Shown one piece after another: positions 26,029-33,990 of a stretch of 64,000 bases of DNA; position 1 is the first letter of the stretch; every line of letters begins with the position of its first letter. The DNA is taken from NCBI RefSeq assembly GCF_031801495.1, contig NZ_JAOEGC010000002.1, positions 1,860,001 through 1,924,000 on the forward strand, in the 5' to 3' direction. A program made the translations under genes and the position numbers. The stretch is from Agrobacterium tumefaciens_K. Lineage in GTDB: Bacteria; Pseudomonadota; Alphaproteobacteria; Rhizobiales; Rhizobiaceae. The notes under the pieces were generated by a model. The model was not told the origin of the DNA and did no database searches. It saw only the letters and a list, made by a program, of their open reading frames with translations.

Positions 26029-26895
26029 TCAAGCGCCAATCAGTTTCTTGCCGGCACGCGAAATCCAGGACCCCTTGTTTTCACGCGGCTCAAGCCCGCT
26101 GTTTTTCAGCAGCTTGAAGGAATCCGCATACCATTGGCTGTCGGGATAGTTGTTGCCGAGGACGGCGGCTGCCGTCTGCGCTTCGTCGGCAAGACCCATT
26201 GCGTAATAGGCTTCGGTCAGACGGGCCAGCGCTTCTTCGATCTGGTTGGTATTCTGGTACTGCTCCACAACGATGCGGAAGCGCGAGATGGCCGCCAGAT
26301 ATTCCTTACGCTCAAGATAATAACGGCCGACCTGCATTTCGCGGCCTGCGAGCTGGTCGCGGGCGAAACGGATCTTGGCCTGTGCATCGGCAACATATTC
26401 TGAATCGGGATAGTCGTTGACGACCTTGCTCATCGCCTCGACCGTGCGCTGTGCGGCGCGCTGATCCTGCGTGACATCGGCAATCTGCTTGGAATAGGCA
26501 AGACCGATCATGTACTGAACGTAGGCGGCATCTTTGGCACGCGGATACTGGCGCAGGAACCGGCTACCGGAGGAAATCGCCACGTCGTTCTTGTTGGTGC
26601 GGGTCGCAATGAAGGTCTGCATCACCAGCGCCTTCTGACCCCATTCGGTGAACGGATACTGCTTGTCGATCGCCTCGAACTTGCGCGACGCTTCCGTCAT
26701 GTTACCGGCATTCATGTTCGCAAGCGCCTGCTTGTACAGCACATCCGGCGGATCGGTTTCCATGCCGAGCTTGGTGATGTCGATATCCGGATCCGACTGG
26801 CAGGCCGTGACCACCACGCTGGCGCCAACCAACATCAACGAAACGGCGATCCCTCGCATCGTACCCTTCATTGCACCAGACCCTACATGCTTCAT
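26029..26895 (-). CDS. bamD: Outer membrane protein assembly lipoprotein BamD (ComL)
   Basis: Essential lipoprotein of the BAM complex that folds beta-barrels into the outer membrane. The lipobox VVTAC puts the lipidated Cys at residue 32 from this start. The mature part is a chain of tetratricopeptide-like helices (QALANMNAGNMTEASRKFEAI, YPFTEWGQKALVMQTF, QYPRAKDAAYVQYMIGLAY). Start 26895 has GGGAA at good spacing; the in-frame ATG at 26871 gives a shorter but workable signal peptide. It precedes recN closely and lies downstream of lpxC after its terminator. Confidence 0.95.
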   Translation of the reverse strand: MKHVGSGAMKGTMRGIAVSLMLVGASVVVTACQSDPDIDITKLGMETDPPDVLYKQALANMNAGNMTEASRKFEAIDKQYPFTEWGQKALVMQTFIATRTNKNDVAISSGSRFLRQYPRAKDAAYVQYMIGLAYSKQIADVTQDQRAAQRTVEAMSKVVNDYPDSEYVADAQAKIRFARDQLAGREMQVGRYYLERKEYLAAISRFRIVVEQYQNTNQIEEALARLTEAYYAMGLADEAQTAAAVLGNNYPDSQWYADSFKLLKNSGLEPRENKGSWISRAGKKLIGA

Positions 26896-27168
26896 TCGAC
26901 AGTTCCCACTTCCCGCGCAAATACATAAGCATCGGCTTTGTATTGGCGTTCTAGCCATAAAAGTATCCGCAGAGCAACGCAATGATGACGCATTAACGCA
27001 TTTTTATGGCATTGGAGCGCCGTGAAACCATTTGGACGTGTAAAGAACGCCCTAAATATTTGAATCTATGGATTGTACTTTTCGAAAATCGTGCCCGGTT
27101 CGCGAAACAATGCCTCCTGAACAACCCGAATATCAACCACGCCAGACATTGCGTACGGCCACTTGAAG

Positions 27169-27198
27169 AAAAAAGCCGCCCTCGATGGAGCGGCTTTT
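27169..27198 (-). terminator. Intrinsic terminator of lpxC
   Basis: On the minus strand AAAAGCCGC, a 10-base loop and GCGGCTTTT are followed by a T-run (27169-27174). It lies 25 bases after the lpxC stop. Confidence 0.85.
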
Positions 27199-27223
27199 CC
27201 GTCAATTGATAATCTCGACCGGA

Positions 27224-28183
27224 TCAGGCGGACCAGGGCGCGAATTCCGGCATGTTGACTGCGACGAATTCCCGGGCGCGCACCATCTGGGTGCGGGCGG
27301 CCGGAGCCTCGACAATCTCGTAAGCGGAGCGATCGCTGAGCAGCGCCTTGAGCGCGTTCGCGTTCACCTTGTGACCGCCGCGATATGAACGGTAGCAACC
27401 GATGAACTGTGCGCCTGCAAGTGCCAGATCGCCAACCGCGTCCAGCGTCTTGTGACGAACGAACTCGTCCTTTGCGTAACGCAGGCCTTCCATGTTGATG
27501 ACGGTGTTGTCGTCCGAAATGACGACAGAATTCTCAAGCGACGAACCGAGCGCGTAACCGGCGGCCCAGAGCCGCTCGACGTCACGCATGAAACCAAAGG
27601 TACGGGCTCGCGACAGTTCGCTCTTGAAGCTTTCCGCCGTCAGGTCACCCTTCCATGACTGCTTGCCGATCAGAGGTGTATCGAAATCGATGTCGACTTC
27701 GAATCGCGTGCCGTCATAAGGACGGAACTCCGCCCACGACGCACCGGCGTCGATCCGGACAGGCTTCGTGACGCGGATATAACGGCGCTTCACACCGAGG
27801 TTCTTCATGCCAACCGATTCGATTGCTTCGATGAAAGGTGCAGAGCTGCCGTCCATGATCGGAACTTCAGGGCCATCGACCTCGACGACGAGGTTGTCGA
27901 TACCGACGGCATAGATCGCGGCCATGACGTGCTCGATCGTCGCCACTGACTGGGATAGCGAACGACCAAGCACGGTGCACAGGTCGGTATTGCCGACATT
28001 GGAAGACACCGCCTTCAACTCGGTTACACTGCCATTCTCATGGAGGCGATGGAACACGATGCCCGTTCCCGCTTCTGCCGGCTGGAAGGTCATCGAAACC
28101 GGATTGCCGGAATGCACGCCAATGCCTTTAAGCTGAACAGCATTTGCGATTGTTGTCTGAAATCCGAGCAGTCCGATGGTCAT
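27224..28183 (-). CDS. lpxC: UDP-3-O-acyl-N-acetylglucosamine deacetylase
   Basis: Committed step of lipid A synthesis, a zinc amidase. The 319-residue-class protein starts MTIGLLGFQTTIANAVQLKG. Zinc ligands are seen at His85 (ATIEHVMAA), His244 and Asp248 (HKTLDAVGDLAL), and the catalytic His271 is in YRGGHKVN. AAGG is nine bases before the ATG at 28183; a 21-residue extension is rejected. It has its own terminator and a CtrA-like site about 185 bases upstream, which would tie lipid A synthesis to the cell cycle (inference). Confidence 0.97.
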   Translation of the reverse strand: MTIGLLGFQTTIANAVQLKGIGVHSGNPVSMTFQPAEAGTGIVFHRLHENGSVTELKAVSSNVGNTDLCTVLGRSLSQSVATIEHVMAAIYAVGIDNLVVEVDGPEVPIMDGSSAPFIEAIESVGMKNLGVKRRYIRVTKPVRIDAGASWAEFRPYDGTRFEVDIDFDTPLIGKQSWKGDLTAESFKSELSRARTFGFMRDVERLWAAGYALGSSLENSVVISDDNTVINMEGLRYAKDEFVRHKTLDAVGDLALAGAQFIGCYRSYRGGHKVNANALKALLSDRSAYEIVEAPAARTQMVRAREFVAVNMPEFAPWSA

Positions 28184-28365
28184 GCGTATATGCCTTGTTT
28201 TATGAGCCGCGCCGATGGCAGCGCCGCTCCCGTTTTCGCCGGTCATTGACGGCCGGAAGCACCAGTAAATCCTTTACCCATGCTCATACATACGCACATG
28301 TACGCGCCAGAACAAATCACTGTTCGTTTCGGATTGTTACAAGACTAAACCATTGAAAAAATGAA

Positions 28366-28380
28366 TTAATTTAACGTTAA
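28366..28380. promoter_or_regulatory. Candidate CtrA-binding site upstream of lpxC
   Basis: TTAA, seven bases, TTAA: a perfect match to the alphaproteobacterial CtrA consensus TTAA-N7-TTAA. It lies between the ftsZ terminator and the lpxC start in AT-rich DNA. Binding is inferred from the motif only. Confidence 0.5.
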
Positions 28381-28396
28381 TACGGCCTATTGCAAC

Positions 28397-28429
28397 AAAA
28401 AGCCCGGACCTCTCGGTCCGGGCTTTTTT
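28397..28429 (-). terminator. Intrinsic terminator of ftsZ
   Basis: AGCCCGGACC, loop TCTC, GGTCCGGGCT with A-run and T-run flanks: a stem of 10 G/C-rich pairs extended by A-T pairs. It could work both ways, but only ftsZ (minus) ends here, 22 bases away. Confidence 0.93.
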
Positions 28430-28450
28430 CAATGCGGGAGAATCGCCGGG

Positions 28451-30202
28451 TCAGTTCGACTGGCGGCGCAGGAACGCCGGAATTTCGAGCTGATCGTCTT
28501 CGTGGTGGCTGGACGATGCAGGCGTCTGACGGCCGTGGTCATCAAGCTGGCCGCGACGCGGTGCATAGAGGCTCGCTTCCGGAGAAAGCTGGCGGCGCTG
28601 CTGTGGAGCCATGCTCGGAGCATCCATCATGTCAGAAGGAACTTCTTCCTCTTCGCGACGACCAAGCGAGTTGGTGATACGCTTCAGAAGACCCATCGGA
28701 CCACGCTCTTCCTGGGCGACAGGAGCGGCGTGAGCGCGATGATCCATCTCTGCCTTCACGACCGGAGGAAAGTCTTCGACCTTCGGCATGCGGACAGGTT
28801 CAGGCTGACGGGCAACCGGCGCTGGCTCCTGATAGACCGGGGCCTGCGGCTGGTGCATGCGAGGAGCCGGTGCGGCGACCTGCTCCGGAGCATGGTAGAC
28901 CGGTGCTGGGGCGACCGGAGCCGGAGCGGCCTGCTGAACAGGAGCAGCCGGGCGAAGGGCAACCGGAGCTTCAGCTGCAGGCGCTGCTGCGAAGAGCTTG
29001 CTCTGCGGACGGAAGTCCTGAGCAGGCTGCTGGGCGGCAAAGCCGAGTTCGCGTTCCATTTCGGCTTCTGCCGAACGGATGGTCTGGGCGATCGGGTCTA
29101 CGACCTTCGGTGCCTGCTGTACTGGGGCAGGCTGAACTGCGGCCGGAGCCTGAGCAACGGCCGCCGAAGGACGGATAAGGGGCTTTGCAACGGCTGCTGC
29201 ACGCATGTCGGCGACGTTCTGCTCCATCTGGCCGGGAACACGGTCGATACCGGTCGCAACGACGGAAACGCGGATGAGACCTTCCAGAGCTTCGTCGAAG
29301 GTTGCGCCGAGAATGATGTTCGCGTCCGGATCGACTTCTTCGCGGATGCGGGTCGCAGCTTCGTCGACTTCGAACAGGGTCAGGTCGCGACCGCCGGTGA
29401 TGGAGATCAGCAGGCCCTGTGCGCCCTTCATCGAGGTTTCGTCGAGCAGCGGGTTGGCAATGGCGGCTTCCGCAGCCTGCATTGCGCGGCCCGGACCCGA
29501 AGCCTCGCCGGTACCCATCATTGCGCGGCCCATTTCGCGCATGACCGAGCGGACGTCAGCGAAGTCGAGGTTGATGAGGCCTTCCTTCACCATAAGGTCG
29601 GTGATGCAGGCAACACCGGAGTAGAGAACCTGGTCGGCCATCGCAAAGGCGTCGGCAAAGGTCGTCTTGTCGTTGGCAATACGGAAGAGGTTCTGGTTCG
29701 GAATGACGATCAGCGTATCGACGGACTTCTGCAGTTCTTCGATGCCCTGTTCAGCCAGACGCATGCGGCGACCGCCTTCGAAGTGGAAAGGCTTGGTGAC
29801 GACACCAACTGTCAGGATACCCTTGTTGCGTGCGGCCTGCGCGACAACCGGAGCAGCGCCCGTACCTGTACCACCACCCATGCCGGCGGTAACGAAGCAC
29901 ATGTGCGTGCCGTTCAGGTGATCGATGATCTCGTCGATGCACTCTTCAGCGGCTGCGCGACCGACTTCCGGCTGCGAACCGGCGCCGAGGCCTTCCGTTA
30001 CGTTGACGCCGAGCTGGATGACCCGGTCTGCCTTCGTCATGGTCAGCGCCTGCGCATCCGTGTTGGCGACGACGAAATCGACGCCCTGGAGGCCAGCCGT
30101 GATCATGTTGTTGACAGCGTTACCGCCACCGCCGCCGACACCGAAAACGGTGATGCGTGGCTTCAGCTCGGTGATATCCGGCTTTTGCAGCTGTATCGTC
30201 AT
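28451..30202 (-). CDS. ftsZ: Cell division protein FtsZ
   Basis: Tubulin-like GTPase that forms the Z ring. The GTP-binding signature GGGTGTGAAP is at residues 109-118 and the T7 loop NLDFADVRSVM follows. The globular core ends near residue 320. At 583 residues it is much longer than the roughly 380 of E. coli because of a 240-residue Ala/Pro/Gln/Val-rich linker (about 325-560). The protein closes with a conserved C-terminal peptide DDQLEIPAFLRRQSN that binds FtsA and other tethers. Long linkers are typical of Rhizobiales. It follows ftsA after 91 bases, in which another promoter is likely, and has a strong terminator. Confidence 0.98.
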   Translation of the reverse strand: MTIQLQKPDITELKPRITVFGVGGGGGNAVNNMITAGLQGVDFVVANTDAQALTMTKADRVIQLGVNVTEGLGAGSQPEVGRAAAEECIDEIIDHLNGTHMCFVTAGMGGGTGTGAAPVVAQAARNKGILTVGVVTKPFHFEGGRRMRLAEQGIEELQKSVDTLIVIPNQNLFRIANDKTTFADAFAMADQVLYSGVACITDLMVKEGLINLDFADVRSVMREMGRAMMGTGEASGPGRAMQAAEAAIANPLLDETSMKGAQGLLISITGGRDLTLFEVDEAATRIREEVDPDANIILGATFDEALEGLIRVSVVATGIDRVPGQMEQNVADMRAAAVAKPLIRPSAAVAQAPAAVQPAPVQQAPKVVDPIAQTIRSAEAEMERELGFAAQQPAQDFRPQSKLFAAAPAAEAPVALRPAAPVQQAAPAPVAPAPVYHAPEQVAAPAPRMHQPQAPVYQEPAPVARQPEPVRMPKVEDFPPVVKAEMDHRAHAAPVAQEERGPMGLLKRITNSLGRREEEEVPSDMMDAPSMAPQQRRQLSPEASLYAPRRGQLDDHGRQTPASSSHHEDDQLEIPAFLRRQSN

Positions 30203-30293
30203 TTTACCATTCCTTCTTTCTCTGGCCGCATCGCCCCGCTGGCCGATTCCTGAAAACTCAACTCGAAAACCTCCGGCATTGCCTCGAGGCTAC

Positions 30294-31622
30294 TCAAAAA
30301 CTCTCTTTCAGCCATTGCCCCACACGGGCTATCCGGCCGCTGCCCCCGAAGGGCGAAAACATTCCGCCTTGCGAGGCATGAATTTCGATGTCTGCCACCT
30401 GCGGATAGATCATCAATCCGCACGCCGTCGAAAACGCTGGTCCCTTGGCTGCAACGGGAAGACCGGCGACGCCCATTGGCCGACCGATGCGAACGTTGCG
30501 GGCCAGAATCCGCCGTGCCGTTTCCGGCAGGCCCGTAAGCTGGCTTGCGCCGCCTGTCAGGACGACACGCTTGCCGACGATGGGACTGAAGCCGGACTTC
30601 TGGATACGATCACGGATCAATTCCAGCGTCTCTTCGATACGCGCCCGCACGATGCGGGTTACAAGTGCTCTTGAAACTTGCGATGGTTGATCGCGATCAT
30701 CTTCGCCAATTGGCGGGATCGAAATCATGTCGCGCTCATCCGCGCCATTCAGCAATGCCGAACCATGCACCACCTTCAGTCTCTCCGCATCTTCGATTCG
30801 TGTCGAGAGGCCACGTGCAAGATCTGTGGTAACGTGATGACCACCAAGACCGATTGCATCGGTGTGAATGAGGCGGCCTTCGGCAAAAACCGAAATCGTC
30901 GTCGTGCCGCCGCCCATGTCGATGGCTGCACAACCAAGCTCGACCTCATCGTCGACCAGCGCGGCAAGACCGCTCGCATAAGGCGTCGCAACAATGCCCT
31001 CCACCGACAGATGCGCACGATTGACGCAAAGCTCGAGGTTCTTCAGCGCAGTGCGCTCAACCGTCACGACATGCATGTCGACGCCGAGCAGATCGCCATA
31101 CATCGACAGCGGATCGCGGATGCCGCGCTCACCATCCAGCGAATAACCGGTCGGCAGCGAATGCAGGATGGCGCGATCCTGACGCATGGACTGCTGGCTT
31201 GCAGCCACGAGAACCTTGCGCAGATCGCTAGCTTCGACTTCCTGTCCGCCGAGATCGATGCTCGCCGTGTAGATATCGCTTGCCAGGCGTCCGGCCGAAA
31301 CGTTGACGATCAGGCTGTCGACCGTCAGGCCCGCCATCCTCTCCGCAGCGTCGACGGCAAGACGGATCACGCCTTCGAGTGCGTCCAGATCGGCAATCAC
31401 GCCGGACTTCACACCGCGCGAACGCTGATGACCGATACCGATGATCTCGACCTTGTGCGTGCGACCGGGAAGGATTTCGCTTTCCTGGCGCGGCGTCAGC
31501 CGACCGATCATGCACACGACCTTGGTCGAACCGATGTCGAGTACGGACACGATATGGCTGCGCTTCGAAGAAAGCGGCTTCAGGCGCGGCAATCCAAAAT
31601 GGGAAGAACCGAAAAAGCTCAT
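30294..31622 (-). CDS. ftsA: Cell division protein FtsA
   Basis: Actin-like ATPase that tethers FtsZ to the membrane and recruits later divisome proteins. The 442-residue protein has phosphate-1 motif VSVLDIGSTKVVCMIG, the SHS2/1C domain region (SADIYTASIDLGGQEV-like segment near 115), phosphate-2 CAAIDMGGGTTTISVF and the adenosine motif VVLTGGASQLTGL. The C-terminus SGRIARVGQWLKESF is the amphipathic membrane-targeting helix. The ATG overlaps the ftsQ stop (ATGA). Confidence 0.97.
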   Translation of the reverse strand: MSFFGSSHFGLPRLKPLSSKRSHIVSVLDIGSTKVVCMIGRLTPRQESEILPGRTHKVEIIGIGHQRSRGVKSGVIADLDALEGVIRLAVDAAERMAGLTVDSLIVNVSAGRLASDIYTASIDLGGQEVEASDLRKVLVAASQQSMRQDRAILHSLPTGYSLDGERGIRDPLSMYGDLLGVDMHVVTVERTALKNLELCVNRAHLSVEGIVATPYASGLAALVDDEVELGCAAIDMGGGTTTISVFAEGRLIHTDAIGLGGHHVTTDLARGLSTRIEDAERLKVVHGSALLNGADERDMISIPPIGEDDRDQPSQVSRALVTRIVRARIEETLELIRDRIQKSGFSPIVGKRVVLTGGASQLTGLPETARRILARNVRIGRPMGVAGLPVAAKGPAFSTACGLMIYPQVADIEIHASQGGMFSPFGGSGRIARVGQWLKESF

Positions 31623-32551
31623 GTATTCTTCTCCGCCTTCTTGAGAGCTTTCGTACGCGCTTCCACCGCCGCCTGGCGGCGTTCGGCAGCACCTTCGGTC
31701 AGTTGAATGGTGGTACGATCCGGCAGGCGCAGATCAACGGCGGCCACATCGCGAGACAGAACCTGTTCTTCCAGATCAAGCCGCGCCAGAAGCTGCAGCG
31801 CCTTCGGCACGTTCTCTTCCGGCAGCTTGATCACGATACCGTTGTCGAGATGCAGATCCCAACGACGCCCGGCGATACGCACATAGGCGCGAACCCGGTT
31901 GCGGATTTCCGGCCAGTCAGCCAGCTTCTCGACAAAACCGGCCGCCCCCGTTTCCGCATCACGGCCGACGAACAGCGGCAAAGCGGCAAACTTGTTGTCG
32001 CGCAGCGGCGCGATCACGCTGCCGCTTTTCTCGATCAGCGACAGTTCCGAACCGTGCTGCCAGATACCGAAAGCCTGACGTTCCTTGAGACGAACCTCGA
32101 TGGTCTTCGGATAGATCTTGCGGACATCCACATCCTCGACCCAAGGCAGCTGCACGAGCTTACGGCGCGCCGCATCGATATCCAGAGAAATCAGCGACGT
32201 GCTGCCATCAAGACCGAGCAGCTGGAATATATCGATTTCAGAGGTCTGCAGATTGCCGGAAACCTTGACGTCCTCGACCGCGAAGCCTGCGGCGGAGGTG
32301 GTCGCCTGCGTGACGATATCCGCATGCCCGCCGAGGGACATGCCGTAAAGACCGGTCGCGGCATAAAAGGCAACCGCAGAAATCGTTCCCGTATGGGCAG
32401 GAATATGAATGCGCCCCGTCGCGAGGCTTACACAGAAGCGCACGACGCGACGAAGCGGCCGCGGCAAAACCATGCGGTCGTCGCCACCGGCCGACGCCAT
32501 CATCTGCTCGCGCTTTTTTGCCGTCGACTTTTTGCCGGTCACCTCAAACAC
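31619..32551 (-). CDS. ftsQ: Cell division protein FtsQ
   Basis: Single-pass inner-membrane protein linking early and late divisome subcomplexes. From the GTG at 32551 it has 310 residues: a 75-residue basic cytoplasmic domain, one helix around HTGTISAVAFYAATGLYGM, the POTRA domain (VEDVKVSGNLQTSEIDIFQLLGLDG) and the beta domain (LPWVEDVDVRKIYPKTIEVRLKERQAFG-type motif). The GTG is chosen because GGAGG ends seven bases before it; an ATG at 32572 lacks a ribosome site. It overlaps the end of ddlB by 13 bases and the start of ftsA by four. Confidence 0.95.
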   Translation of the reverse strand: MFEVTGKKSTAKKREQMMASAGGDDRMVLPRPLRRVVRFCVSLATGRIHIPAHTGTISAVAFYAATGLYGMSLGGHADIVTQATTSAAGFAVEDVKVSGNLQTSEIDIFQLLGLDGSTSLISLDIDAARRKLVQLPWVEDVDVRKIYPKTIEVRLKERQAFGIWQHGSELSLIEKSGSVIAPLRDNKFAALPLFVGRDAETGAAGFVEKLADWPEIRNRVRAYVRIAGRRWDLHLDNGIVIKLPEENVPKALQLLARLDLEEQVLSRDVAAVDLRLPDRTTIQLTEGAAERRQAAVEARTKALKKAEKNT

Positions 32552-33465
32552 GAAGCATCCTCCACCATCCAACGGACAAGCTCACCAAAGGAGCGGCCCG
32601 CATGAGCCGCCATTTCGGGCACCAGGGAGGTCGGGGTCATGCCCGGCTGGGTGTTCACCTCAAGCCAGATGACTTCGCCATCTTCCGAAAAGCGATCGTC
32701 GTAACGGAAGTCTGAACGACTCACGCCACGGCACCCGATCGCCCGGTGCGCCATAACCGCCAATGATTGGATTTTTTGGTAAATTTTCGGTGAAATTTCT
32801 GCCGGGATGACATGCTTTGAGCCACCCACCGCATATTTCGCATCGTAATCATAGAAATTGTGGCCGAGCGGCACCACTTCCGTGACGCCCAGAGCCTCGC
32901 CGTTCATGACACCGCAGGTCAACTCACGACCGTATACATAGCGCTCGACCATGACCTGATCGCCGTAACGCCATTCGGACGAGGTGAGAACCTGCGGCGG
33001 ATGCGACTGGTCTTCCTTGACGATGACGACGCCGAAGCTGGAGCCTTCGCGAACCGGCTTCACCACATAAGGTGGCGGCAGCGGATGCTCGCTGGTGAAA
33101 TCGAAGCGGTTCATCACCCGCTCCTGCGCGACCGGAATGCCGGCGGCAGCCGCAACCTTCTTCGCCTGCGCCTTGTCCATTGCGAGCGCAGAGGCCAGAA
33201 CGCCGGAATGGGTATAGGGGATGGCGAGATATTCCAGGATGCCCTGGATCGTACCGTCTTCACCGAAGGGGCCATGCAAGGCATTGAAAGCAACGTCCGG
33301 ACGCAGGGCATCGAGAACCGCAGCGATATCGCGACCGACATCGACACGCGTAACCTTGTAGCCCTCACCCTCCAGGGCAAGCGCACAGGCCTCCCCCGAC
33401 GACAGGCTGACCGGCCGCTCGGAAGAAATACCACCCATAAGAACAGCTACGTGCTTGCCGCTCAT
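32539..33465 (-). CDS. ddlB: D-alanine--D-alanine ligase
   Basis: ATP-grasp enzyme making the D-Ala-D-Ala dipeptide for peptidoglycan. The 308-residue protein opens MSGKHVAVLMGGISSERPVSL. It has the ATP-grasp core (YVVKPVREGSSFGVVIV), the omega-loop region with VGGSKHVIPAEI, and metal ligands in SRSDFRYDD and VIWLEVNTQPGMT. ATG 33465 has AGAGGG upstream and is preferred over six added residues. First gene of the ddlB-ftsQ-ftsA block, facing a 525-base regulatory region shared with the divergent MFS gene. Confidence 0.96.
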   Translation of the reverse strand: MSGKHVAVLMGGISSERPVSLSSGEACALALEGEGYKVTRVDVGRDIAAVLDALRPDVAFNALHGPFGEDGTIQGILEYLAIPYTHSGVLASALAMDKAQAKKVAAAAGIPVAQERVMNRFDFTSEHPLPPPYVVKPVREGSSFGVVIVKEDQSHPPQVLTSSEWRYGDQVMVERYVYGRELTCGVMNGEALGVTEVVPLGHNFYDYDAKYAVGGSKHVIPAEISPKIYQKIQSLAVMAHRAIGCRGVSRSDFRYDDRFSEDGEVIWLEVNTQPGMTPTSLVPEMAAHAGRSFGELVRWMVEDASCLR

Positions 33466-33510
33466 GAAACCCTCTGACACCAACTCTCCGCTTCGGAACC
33501 GATACCCGCT

Positions 33511-33814
33511 GATTCCGGGACACGATCCTCTAGATCAGTTAAACGCTATTAAGGTTAATGAACCGTTTACTTTCGTTAACCGCCCCGCTCGACAAACCGA
33601 ATTCCGTTAAAGAATCAGCCTCTGTTCGGATTCCCTCCTTGGAATCAGAGAGTTGCAGCGATTGCAACATGCAGATTTTCAATGATCTGAAATGGAAAGG
33701 CCGACTTCGGCTGATACAGGGCCGGTAAAAGCAAGCCCGAAACGTTAAGACACCAGGGCTTTCCCCAGCTAAAAACCGCATGGCTTTCAGCTTGTTAGAA
33801 AGGCGACCTGAATC
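33511..33814. promoter_or_regulatory. Cluster of five GANTC (CcrM) methylation sites
   Basis: GATTC at 33511 and 33629, GAATC at 33612, 33642 and 33810. About one would be expected by chance in 300 bases. In alphaproteobacteria CcrM methylates GANTC, and hemimethylation after fork passage can time promoter activity. A role here is inferred. Confidence 0.4.
33555..33570. promoter_or_regulatory. Degenerate CtrA-like motif upstream of ddlB
   Basis: TTAA-TGAACCG-TTTAC, followed by TT, with one mismatch to TTAA-N7-TTAAC. Nearly the same word, TTAA-CGAATGG-TTTAC followed by TT, occurs upstream of mraZ at 49575. It lies 90-105 bases before the ddlB ATG. Confidence 0.35.
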
Positions 33815-33820
33815 ATTCTT

Positions 33821-33835
33821 TTAACGAAACCTTAA
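33821..33835. promoter_or_regulatory. Candidate CtrA-binding site in the ddlB/MFS region
   Basis: TTAA-CGAAACC-TTAA followed by CC, a perfect TTAA-N7-TTAA match. It is 156 bases before the MFS ATG and about 356 bases before ddlB, so the regulated gene is uncertain. Confidence 0.5.
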
Positions 33836-33859
33836 CCGCCGCCACCGGCATTTTTCACC

Positions 33860-33879
33860 CTTTTCGCAATTGCGAAAAG
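33860..33879. promoter_or_regulatory. Perfect 20-bp palindrome upstream of the MFS gene
   Basis: CTTTTCGCAATTGCGAAAAG is a perfect palindrome 112 bases before the MFS ATG, a strong candidate operator for a dimeric regulator. Its centre is 62 bp from that of the second palindrome, close to six helical turns. Confidence 0.5.
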
Positions 33880-33921
33880 AAAATTGCGCTTTATTTCTTT
33901 TTTTGCATTTCAAAGGACCGA

Positions 33922-33941
33922 AAATTGCGTTAACGCATTTT
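33922..33941. promoter_or_regulatory. Second palindrome upstream of the MFS gene
   Basis: AAATTGCGTTAACGCATTTT, with a perfect 12-bp core TGCGTTAACGCA and one mismatched pair. It ends 50 bases before the MFS ATG, near where a promoter would sit. Confidence 0.45.
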
Positions 33942-33990
33942 GCGCCTGCGAAGGCCATATAGTTTAATCACCGAAAATGGAACCAATACC

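Larger units (their letters stand above)
33466..33990. other. Regulatory intergenic region inside the division cluster
   Basis: A 525-base AT-richer stretch between divergent ddlB and the MFS gene, with no supportable gene. It carries five GANTC sites (33511, 33612, 33629, 33642, 33810), a perfect CtrA-like site (33821), a degenerate one (33555), two long palindromes (33860, 33922) and a direct repeat GAAAATTGCG at 33879 and 33920. Each notable element is listed separately. Confidence 0.8.

Noticed and set aside
28502..30253. 583-codon open frame on the plus strand opposite ftsZ
   Set aside because: It is the antisense of ftsZ, made possible by GC-rich codon usage; it has no ribosome site and no domain.
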